Position numbers and translations under genes: made by a program. This document shows, piece after piece, positions 24,001 through 30,518 of a stretch of 64,000 nucleotides of DNA (the stretch's first letter is position 1; every line of letters starts with the position of its first letter). The stretch is taken from NCBI GenBank assembly GCA_030248135.1, contig JASANC010000266.1:31829-95828 (forward strand), read 5' to 3'. The DNA is from Theristus sp. LFF4_11 (taxonomy: Eukaryota; Nematoda; Chromadorea; Monhysterida; Xyalidae). Below the pieces are notes generated by a model. That model made no database searches and was not told the origin of the DNA. It saw nothing but the letters and a program-made list of their open reading frames with translations.

Positions 24001-27000
24001 AGGCTATCTCATGGCAGCCCCTGTAGTTGACCATGATAGCTGCAAGTCTATCTCGTGTAACCCCCTGTAGTTGTGCTCGGCACTTGAGAGTCGATGTCGT
24101 GACACACCCCCTGTAGTTGTCCATGACAGCTGAGCTGGAACCCTACAATCGTACTCTAAATTAGAGGCAATCAGCTGATTGGTTGGTGATGCACGTGTTG
24201 CATGCATTCTGTGCAGAAATTGCTGTGGGCGGCGTAGTTCGGTTTGCGCACAACGAGCATGCATCACGTGATCACCAACCAATCAGCTGATTGCCTCTAA
24301 TTTAGGAGTTCGACTGCATGTCGTGTCGTGACCGCCCCTGTGCTAATCGATAACAGATGGACGTCTATAGCGGCATTCATGAAGCAGTATTTACTGACGC
24401 ATAGCTGTGTTCACTAAATACTGCTTCATGAATGCCGCTTATGTCGTGGGTCGTGACACGCCCGATCCCGTTCGCCAATTGCAGCCGATCCACCGTACCC
24501 CTCAGGAGGAGGCGCAGGCAGCCGTGGGCCTCCGCGAGCTGCGCAACAAGATCGCGTTCGGCCTGTTGCTCGTGAACGCGCTGCTCGTCATGATCATCTA
24601 TCTGTTGCAGATCAACAAAACGCTGCTCTCGTTCGAGTACCTGCCGTATCGTGAGTTTGTTTTTTGTTGCTTTTTTGGTCAGATGCGTTTTGCTTTATTT
24701 CCGTCCACTCTGCGCTGCTGAGTTTCGGAGGACCGGAAGCAACGGTAGTGTGGTGAGTTGATTGTGGTTGTGTGGCGGTAGAGTGGGGCGGCTGCGGATT
24801 GCTCGGCGTTTTATGAGCCGGACGTACTCGATGGTGGCGGTGGTGTTCATTGCGCACTGCGGAGGCGGTCTTGTGGCGTCGCAACCAATCTGTAGTCTCT
24901 CTGCCCGACGAGTTTGATGTTCAAAATGACTTGTTCTCGAATTCGCATTCGCCATGATTCATTCCGTCGACGTGTGTACGCTTTTGTTTTTTTTTGTATT
25001 CCAGAGAACTACACGTGGCTGAAATGGTATCCATCGAAGGGCACCTACGAGCTGACGGATGAGCCGCTCGAAATCGAGCCGATCGGGTTTACCGTTATTC
25101 TGTTCCTGTCGCTGATACTCATCGTACAGACGGTGCGGTGCTCTGTTTTTTTTCGTCGTTTGTGATTGAGCGCTGGAAATGGAGAAATGATTTTTCTCTC
25201 TCGTTTTTTTTGGAATATCGAAAGTTCGAAAGCCTCCTGTGACACCATTTCAGTAGTAGTCGCTATTCGCTTCGCAGTGTTAGGAGTAGTCGCTATATTC
25301 GCTTCGCAGTGCCGATTCCCCCATGGCCACTGGTGGTGGCGTATAGGTGTTGAGTTTCTGCCACTGCGGAAAGCGATTTGCGATCACACTAATAATTGCG
25401 CCATCAGCCAGGCTGCACGTGAAGTGTGATATTATTTTGCTATCACCTCCAGAAACGCTCAGCCGCGGAGTGTTGCAGCGTAGTGAACGAACATTTCATG
25501 TTATTGCAATTGCGGCAACAATGTTGCGTGCGTGTGTTTCTGTTCTCTTCAGTTCGGCATGTTCCTGCACCGTTTCGCGACGCTGTCGCACGTGCTCGCC
25601 AGCACCGAACTGTCCTGCTTCAAACGGCGCACACCGCGCGCCTACGACGGAGATGAACTGCTCGAGCAGAACGCTGTGCAAATCGGTTGGGGTTGGGGTG
25701 GTGGTGCTTCTGGGTGGTTGCTTTTTGGTTGTTGTTAGGCGCTCGCGAACCTTCGAACAAACACTCGCTGAGATGGGACTGGTTTTGAGGGCGAGGCTAA
25801 ATAATCCGAGTAAGATTGTGCTTTCTTTGTCTGAAAACCGTCATACACTGTTGTGCGACACAACCACGGCACACGGAAATCAGCGACTTGCATGAATCTA
25901 CAACCGGGTAGTTGGGTTGAAGGAAGCCAGAAAATAATTTGAAAATTAATGAAAAAAAAATTTTTTAAACGTGTTTTTCAGCACGAGCACTGCAAAAGCT
26001 GCACGTGGACGATCGCGCCGCAGGAGGCCAAGCCGGCGGCAGGCGCAAATCCAAGCGTAAGTACTCAGTATGGTGGATTTCTTCAAGCTTGTCACACCGA
26101 AATGACGTCATGTGTTACGAAAAAAACGTGCGTCATCATGCACAGACAGCAGAATTTTCGTCAGGCTTTGCTCACCTATTCACACATTAAGGCCGAGCGG
26201 TCTATTTCGACCAACTGATGTTGTTATTTCGGCGAGACAGGTTGTCGAAGAAGTAGGCTATAGTAGATTTGTGTTATACAGTCGAGCACTCTACTAAATG
26301 ATAGGCAATCATCTGATTGGGTGGTGATCACGTGATTGATGCATGATTTCTGTGCAGAGGACAAACTCCGCCCCCCCCCCTAGCAATAGCCTTCGCGCAT
26401 GTCGCAGGCAAGCAGCCGGCGAAACAGAACCGCCGTCGCCGTGTCGTGTTCGATCTCGAGCGAGCGCAACGGACGCCGAAACGCAACCGCGGGCTGCACG
26501 CGGCGTTTCGCAAGCGATTCTTCACGTACAACCCGCGTAAAACGCAGGGTGAAACGCTCAGAGGTTGGTGGTGGTACAGTGGCATGTGGCGCTGGTCGGA
26601 GAACACAGTGCACTTGGTGATGAACACTGTGATGTTGTGGTCGGCGACACAAACAAACACACCGGCATACATGCGATTTGACAATGGCACGGTACATACG
26701 ATGACGCATAAGCACGCGCCTCCTGTAATATCATTTCATTTTCAGTTCATTTTATTTCGCGAACCGCAGGATCTGTGATAAAACTGCAAGAACAGCGTAT
26801 AAACGGAGACCTTTACAAAATGAAACCGCAAAAAGAAAAAGAGAAAAAATATCGCATATGTGTCTGTGCGTTTGGTTTGTGATTGAGTGCACCATTATTA
26901 CTGCGGTGTGTAACAGAGTCCGCTGTATGTATTGGTTGGTCGGTAAGATCTGTCAGTCGACAAGGATCACGTCTTTCATTACCCGTTGTCTGGCCGTGGG

Positions 27001-28668
27001 TTCTATTCGAAATAGTGATGGTCGTAATAGTCGGTTAAGGCGGAAACACCATTTAGTTTTTCGTCCGTACGCACAAACGTCGTTCTAAATCCCGTGCGCA
27101 AACAAATCGTGTCTGTAATGCATTAAGATAGCACACACGACACGATTTCTAAATCGCGTGGCCATTTTTTACGTGTCGTGTCCGTGCGTACGCACAAAAA
27201 ACTAATTGCTAAACGCGCCTTTAGTCAATGTGGATTCCATGACAAGAAAGACAATCAGTTACGCAAGGACAGTGCGTAGTAGTGGCGCGCGATCGGGGAA
27301 CTGCTCGATAGCTACGCGTCACTGAACACACTTCATGAACGCTGCCAAAAGTCTCACAGTCTTTGCAGGAGTCTCCGTTTTTGCTCAAATTCCACTATTT
27401 TTTGTTGCAGGCGTCCACCTGAATGCCGGCAGTCCATTCTTCAAGCAGGGACTCGCGTCGCAGGTGACTGCGCTGGCGATTCGCAAGCGTCGCGACACGA
27501 TCGTGCAGTCGTCTCGAGCGAAGGACTCGTCCCAGAGCAACGTCAACAACGACTCCGCCGCCGATTTCAGTCAAACGGCCGTTGTCGATCTCGGCGCCGC
27601 CGCCGCCGCCGCTGCGAAACGGTCAGATCAGAATTTTGTAGCGCGAGAGGAAAAAGTGTCCGACCGAACCGGCCCGATCGTGTGGCACCGTGGGGTACCA
27701 TATACCACTGTGTTGGGCGGTCAAGCAATTGTAACTGATAATTCCATTCAGTTCAGTTGTATTTGTACCGTTTAGTAAACTGGCACTGAAAGCACTAATA
27801 CGTCGGCTAAAGTTCATCCACGTTTCATTTTTGTCGCCACCACTCGTCATTTTGCAGTCACGCAGCGCCGCCGTTGCACAAGACGAAACCAGCGGGCGTG
27901 CCGTCGGTGCAACTGGCGACACCCGACGAACGCCGCCGCTTGGATTTCTCGGACGCCGCCAGCGACGCTGGCGATAAGTCGGACGCTGGTTGGTGCGTTC
28001 ATGGTGTTACGGTGCTGTTCATGCTGACGCACATCAAGGGCAATTCACGAAGCAGTATTTAGTGACGGCGTAGCGGTGTTTAAACATAGCAACGCGGTCA
28101 CGAAATACTGTTTCGTGAGTGCAATGTACCGTATATACACACGTCTGTATGAAGCCGATAGCACACAAGACCTGACGTGCCGTGCCGTGCCGCATACGCG
28201 TACGTCAATGTGAACGTGCCTTTAAAGTTCAGTGCTGTTCACTGAATTTTTTGGTATAGATTCTTGATTCTTTACAAATACGTGACTTCCTGCGCAGACA
28301 ACTGAAAATCCCAAACAACGTTCTGAAGAAACCAATCCTAGGTCCGCTGTGCTTCATTCCTATGATTACAGTACATACCATCCTTCCCGTTCCACTCAAA
28401 TAACACCATTAGTTGCGAATTAGCTAACCAACCAGTAGTTGCGAATTTTGTTGTCCCTTTTATCTTTCATATATTCTGTCCAGTTAGTTCAGATTCATGC
28501 ACGCCAGTGTCCAGAGCTTTGCTCAAAAATTGTGTCGAAGGTTCATTTCAAGCAACTATTTCGTTTACAGGCCTGATCACCGGTACACCACCGCCCCGCA
28601 AACAAGCCCGCAAAGCCAGTCCACCCCCGCAGCCAAAGTCGCCTAATTTCACCACCACCGTTCTCTGA
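61..28668 (+). CDS. chs: Chitin synthase (metazoan type), 38 exons, 5' partial
   Basis: A membrane glycosyltransferase that makes chitin from UDP-GlcNAc and extrudes it. Thirty-eight exons join in one frame (5303 nt, 1766 codons plus TGA at 28666-28668); exon coordinates are in the six block entries that follow. Numbered from the first codon in the window, family signatures are CATMWHE (449-455), DGD (617-619), EDRW (721-724), QRRRW (758-762, the catalytic product-site motif) and NWGTR (940-944, SWGTR in most relatives). The order is N-terminal membrane cluster, GT2 catalytic domain, five-helix cluster, cytosolic linker, two-helix cluster, basic tail. The first visible exon starts behind an acceptor inside a membrane segment, so the true start lies left of the window. 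Compared with my memory of insect enzymes, the linker and the C-terminal tail are long. Identity is near certain; a few splice junctions are not. Confidence 0.97.
360..516 (+). mobile_element. tRNA-derived SINE, copy 1
   Basis: A tRNA-like head (about 362-432) has an A box (TGGCCTGGTGG) and a B-box-like T loop (GGGATCGAGCCCC). The unrelated tail (GAAAACTCGATGGGCGCCC ... TCTCTGGGT) recurs inverted at 3001-3152 and 37106-37256. It lies in chitin synthase intron 1. Confidence 0.75.
1649..1700. repeat. Family A hairpin element, half copy
   Basis: One arm of the family A palindrome (CATTCATGAAGCAGTAATTAATGACGCG) lies in chitin synthase intron 3 without its mirror arm. Compare the full copies at 4652-4740 and 24369-24441. 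Confidence 0.55.
3001..3152 (-). mobile_element. tRNA-derived SINE, copy 2 (inverted)
   Basis: Read on the minus strand this matches the element at 360-516 along both tRNA-like head and tail, with scattered substitutions. The B-box T loop (GGGGATCGAGCCCC) is intact. The far end may extend to about 2925. It lies in chitin synthase intron 7. Confidence 0.75.
4652..4740. mobile_element. Family A palindromic MITE-like element
   Basis: The left arm GCATTCATGAAGCAGTGTTT is mirrored by AATACTGCTTCATGAATGC about 50 bases on, with a centre containing GTTAACAC. The whole could fold as a hairpin. No coding capacity. Chitin synthase intron 10. Confidence 0.7.
5272..5424. mobile_element. Family B palindromic MITE-like element
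   Basis: Inverted arms of about 55 bases (TATAACATATCC then CTAGCTGATTGGTTGGTGATCA on the left) surround a centre with CTGTGCAG and GGCGGAGTTTGGC. Related copies lie at 24143-24318, 44175-44350 and, degraded, 26277-26373 and 61561-61670. Chitin synthase intron 11. Confidence 0.75.
7062..7102. repeat. Family A hairpin element, half copy
   Basis: TCACTAAATACTGCAACATGAATGCG is one arm of the family A palindrome in chitin synthase intron 14. Confidence 0.5.
7361..7574. mobile_element. Family E MITE-like element, copy 1
   Basis: Terminal inverted repeats read roughly GATAATC-TTTTTTTGGTTCTGCGACTGAATGCG inward from each end, here with a CCCGAGACTCAATGTGCGC left arm. The subterminal TTTCATGCAGGACGCGGG AATTCAAAATT is the family's mark. 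About 214 bases, non-coding, in chitin synthase intron 15. Confidence 0.7.
8176..8258 (+). repeat. Dispersed repeat fragment shared with 37120-37200
   Basis: The stretch with ACCAAATAACAAAATCCAAC, TGGCGTTTCGACC and ACGAGACGCCGAGCAATGG recurs inverted at about 37120-37200, next to SINE copy 3. It may be the distal part of a longer SINE. Chitin synthase intron 17. Confidence 0.5.
8645..9060 (+). repeat. Degenerate TTGATTGG/TTGGTTGG low-complexity repeat
   Basis: The intron between exons 18 and 19 is dominated by imperfect repeats of TTGATTGGTTG and GGTTGGTTGG. Antisense Asn/Gln/Pro/Thr reading frames here are by-products of the repeat. Confidence 0.75.
9841..9990. mobile_element. Family E MITE-like element, copy 2, truncated
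   Basis: It begins TAGTTCTGCGACTCAATC and contains TTTCATGGTTGACGCGCG and TTTGAATTGCCGCATCAAGC, both typical of family E. The right end runs into another GC-rich repeat (about 9996-10130). Chitin synthase intron 21. Confidence 0.55.
10168..10364. mobile_element. Family G palindromic MITE-like element, copy 1
   Basis: The left arm GTTTAAACCTGTCACTTTTG is mirrored by CAGTGACAGGTTTAACC at the right end, with inner arms TTCTGCAGAGT- and GCAGAATAC-like. A second copy is at 22820-23034. It ends 67 bases before exon 22. Confidence 0.65.
10750..10952. mobile_element. Family E MITE-like element, copy 3
   Basis: Left end TTTTGGTTCTGCGATTCAATG; right end GAGTCGCAGAACTGAAATAAAAG; subterminal GCTTGACGCGGGAATTCAAA and CATCAAGCATGAAAC match family E. 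Chitin synthase intron 22. Confidence 0.7.
11728..19108 (+). repeat. Tandem array of about five 1.45 kb repeat units in chitin synthase intron 24
   Basis: Units start with ACTAGCC(A/T)ATTGACCCGAGCG and end with a GACAGACAGACAAATTGC tract plus TTTTTAGTATAATAGA. Approximate unit limits are 11728-13326, 13327-14801, 14802-16234, 16235-17662 and 17663-19108. Within units, a shorter block of about 190 bases (TGCGAAGTTTATGATTTTGC, CCGTTCACCCTAACCTAAG, CGTTTTAAAAAGCTAATGC) is itself repeated several times. Each unit ends with two related segments containing AAAGACGGTTTTGTTACATC. The last unit starts differently, with a CCGTGCC-TAC-GGCACGG hairpin. No transposase or polymerase motif is visible. The nested, near-regular structure suggests amplification of a non-autonomous element into satellite-like form; the class is unknown. 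Confidence 0.85.
19525..19805 (+). repeat. Minisatellite, about four copies of a 65-70 base unit
   Basis: The unit GGTGGGTGATTGGTGGCTGG ACGGGTGAAGTTGGCGGATT plus TTGGTTGG runs repeats about four times directly after the exon 25 donor, with a few substitutions between copies. Confidence 0.8.
20233..20378. mobile_element. Family E MITE-like element, copy 4, short
   Basis: Left end TCTTTTATGCGACAG; internal TTTTGAATTGCCGCGCGTCA; right end GCGCATTCAGTCGCAGAAC. Shorter than its relatives. It ends about 70 bases before exon 27. Confidence 0.6.
22622..22816. mobile_element. Family E MITE-like element, copy 5
   Basis: Left end CAGTTCTGCGACTCACTGCG; right end CGCGCAGAACCCAAATAAATG; internal TTTTGAATTGCCGCGTCAAG. 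It directly abuts a family G element. The rest of this intron (21274-23078) holds only low-complexity GT-rich sequence and a few CTGATTGG motifs. Confidence 0.68.
22820..23034. mobile_element. Family G palindromic MITE-like element, copy 2
   Basis: Left arm TTTGTTTAAACCTGTCAC plus TTCGCAGAATACA; right arm TGTATTCTGCGATCGC, AAGTGACAGC and AAACAAACCT. It matches copy 1 at 10168-10364 in both arms. Confidence 0.68.
23340..23520 (+). repeat. Short degenerate repeats with GATGAGGTCAC
   Basis: AACGAGGTCACTTG, GATGAGGTCACTACC and GATGAGGTCACCCAC recur about every 55 bases with GCGGTAC or GGGTACC between, an old minisatellite in chitin synthase intron 29. Confidence 0.5.
23965..24130 (+). repeat. 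Minisatellite, about three copies of a 50-55 base unit
   Basis: CCCCTGTAGTTG followed by (T)CCATGATAGCTG and a TATCTCGTG-like stretch is repeated about three times just after the exon 30 donor. Confidence 0.6.
24143..24318. mobile_element. Family B palindromic MITE-like element
   Basis: Arms CTAAATTAGAGGCAATCAGC plus TGATTGGTTGGTGAT and the exact mirror TCACCAACCAATCAGCTGAT plus TGCCTCTAATTTAGGAG. Termini resemble ACAGTCGA, as in the copy at 44175-44350. Confidence 0.78.
24369..24441. mobile_element. Family A palindromic element, near-perfect hairpin
   Basis: AGCGGCATTCATGAAGCAGT and its perfect mirror ACTGCTTCATGAATGCCGCT enclose about 30 bases with GACGCATAGCTGTGTTCA. The most intact family A copy, so perhaps the youngest. 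Confidence 0.78.
24485..25685 (+). other. chs: Chitin synthase exons 31-33: C-terminal helix pair
   Basis: Exons are 24485-24650, 25005-25132 and 25553-25685. They encode LRELRNKIAFGLLLVN, a first helix, an extracellular loop (WLKWYPSKGTYELTDEPLEIEPIG), a second helix (FTVILFLSLILIVQ) and FLHRFATLSHVLASTEL. This matches the strongly conserved C-terminal 2-TM block of animal chitin synthases. A family A hairpin element sits only 44 bases upstream of exon 31. Confidence 0.94.
26277..26373. repeat. Family B element, left half only
   Basis: TACAGTCGAGCACTC, AGGCAATCATCTGATTGG and GTGGTGATCACGTGAT followed by CTGTGCAG and AAACTCCGCC correspond to the left arm and centre of family B. The right arm is missing. 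It lies just before exon 35. Confidence 0.6.
27034..27223. mobile_element. Family D palindromic element
   Basis: TTAAGGCGGAAACACCATTT AGTTTTTCGTCCGTACGCAC at the left is mirrored by GTGCGTACGCACAAAAAACT AATTGCTAAACGCGCCTTTA at the right. Inner arms carry an ACGACACG/CGTGTCGTG pair. Single copy in the window; chitin synthase intron 35. Confidence 0.65.
27311..27346. repeat. Family A hairpin element, half copy
   Basis: AGCTACGCGTCACTGAACAC plus ACTTCATGAACGC matches one diverged family A arm, 65 bases before exon 36. Confidence 0.45.
28039..28125. mobile_element. Family A palindromic element
   Basis: GCAATTCACGAAGCAGTATT TAGTGACGGCGTAGC is mirrored by GCGGTCACGAAATACTGTTT CGTGAGTGC around GTTTAAACATAG. 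Arms have compensating changes relative to other copies. Chitin synthase intron 37. Confidence 0.7.
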
Positions 28669-30518
28669 CCGAAATTATTCGTGATTTTTTTCGCTGTCCT
28701 GCGATTTTTGTCCACCAATGTTAGTCGTGGGATATTTTCCGTTTTTTGTTCTCTTATGGATTTTGTTTTTTGTTTCTCAAATTTTATTTGCATGCTTGCA
28801 TTTTGTTTTTATTCCGCATTTTGTTGTTTCCGAATAGTTGGTTTTTGTACGTTTGCAATTTTCAGTGTTTTTCGTTCCTTTCCAACGATACAAAACAGCT
28901 GCCAGTGGGTTTTCTTGCAGTTTGTCTATTGTCGCTTCAGGAATTGGCAGTATTTTTATTATCTAGGTGAGTGGAATTTTAAACGTGAACTTTCAATTTT
29001 TGTCACGTTTGCATTTCTGTATTTTTTTGAGTTTGACAGCCGGTGGCTGGTTTCAGTCTTTTATTTTTGTTTTCCTTTTCATTGTTGATTTCGTGTGTTT
29101 TTCAAATGTTTTCAATTTTCGGTTTGTGAGGCGCTAGCAGTGTGGTTGGTGTTGTTCAGTGAGGCTGTAATATGCGAAATTTGAACTTGATTATTGTGTC
29201 AGATCAACGAGACAGAGAAAGAGACTTTTCGCGAAAGTACAGAAAAACAAGTTGAGATGATAAATCGATAATGACAAAAAATTTGGTGATATTTATTCCT
29301 AACGGTGACTGGTTAGTGCATTGTTTTTGTTTCGTGGTTTTTTATTGTTACCTTCAAACAATTGTTCTGTTAGGTGGTGTTGGCGGGGCAGTTTTCTTAT
29401 GACAAATTTATTTTCAAATTTCTTTTTTTTGTTGGCAGCTAGCTCCATATGGGTTCATTGATGGATAGTAGGCTTTCGATCCGTTAGATCATGTTGCGGT
29501 GGTATTTTTTATCTTTTTTCGTCAGAGTTTGTTTTGTTGGTTTGTTTGTGAGTAGTTTTGTAGCTGGGCAGTTAATTTATTCAAGGTTTGATTTTCCGTG
29601 TTTGTTATTAGATTCGGTTCTTTTGATACACGATCACATTGTTTTACTTTTATAGTATTTGGGCTGATTTCTTTTTTGTGTGTTCTTGAAAGATTCCTCC
29701 AGTTTGCTCAAAATCAGTCAATCTTTCAGATTCGTTTGTTAACTTTGTGTTTGCAGTTTTTTGTTTGTTTGGTAGGTTGTATCTTTTATATAGTAGTGGT
29801 GTTTGTTGCCTAAAATTTTCCAAATTATCCATACTTTTGTGTGATTTGTTTTTCATAATTTTTTTTTCATAATTTTGGCAATTTTGGCAATTTTCAGATG
29901 TTTTATTTTTGGCAAAATGGTTTTTATTTTAATTTTATTTTATTGACGTTTTTTGTGGTGCCTTTTGGTGCGATAGTAAATTTTTAGATGCTCGTATTAT
30001 TTTTTGTGGTGTGCACTTGCAATCAAGTTTGGCGTTTCATGTTTTTCATTCGCATTTTGACATTTACTGTTCGTTTTTTTGTGATTTTCAATTGCTCAAA
30101 ACGTTGTTTGGTGTGACTTGTTGTGGTTGACGCTCGTTCTTATAGTTTTCGAGTTTTAACCGAGTTTTTTGTTGTTTTTTTGTTTTTTCCTTTTATCACG
30201 GTCCGCTTGCATAACTAAAAGTTTTGAAGAAAAAAAACATTTCTGCTGATACAGCAACAACAATGGCTGGACTGAGCAAAACGTTAATGTAACGTACAGT
30301 CAAGAAAAATGCCAAAACATTTTTTGCAGCAATATTTTTTATGTCTCATGAAACAATAGAGCTGTGCTTTTCGCCCACGTTTTGCATGATGAAGAGTTTC
30401 GAAAACGAATAAATACGGTGAAAATTAAAATCAAATTCTTTTTGAATTCTTTTGAATTGCAACAAATCGAACGTCGACACATGGATATTCAATTTGTCCC
30501 CAGCGAACAACAACAACA
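28669..30518. other. T-rich convergent 3' flank, no gene seen
   Basis: From the chitin synthase stop to about 30240 the plus strand is strikingly T-rich; the Phe-rich reading frames here are compositional. A possible AATAAA for the plus gene is at 30408-30413, and TTTATT near 29930 could serve the minus-strand RING gene, so the two 3' untranslated regions may overlap. Transcript ends cannot be fixed from sequence. Confidence 0.6.

Larger units (their letters stand above)
25982..28668 (+). other. chs: Chitin synthase exons 34-38: basic cytosolic tail with TTVL end
   Basis: Exons are 25982-26056, 26408-26548, 27411-27621, 27858-27988 and 28571-28668. The tail is about 218 residues. It starts with a basic region that includes AAFRKRFFTYNP, continues through an Ala/Ser-rich stretch, and ends in a proline-rich PPPRKQARKASPPP segment and the terminal residues TTVL. 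The end fits a class-I PDZ ligand (T-x-hydrophobic), and PxxP motifs could bind SH3 domains; both are inferences from motif alone. Confidence 0.88.

Noticed and set aside
28681..29088. Phe-rich 135-codon frame after chitin synthase
   Set aside because: Explained by T-rich sequence; no signal for a membrane protein beyond composition.
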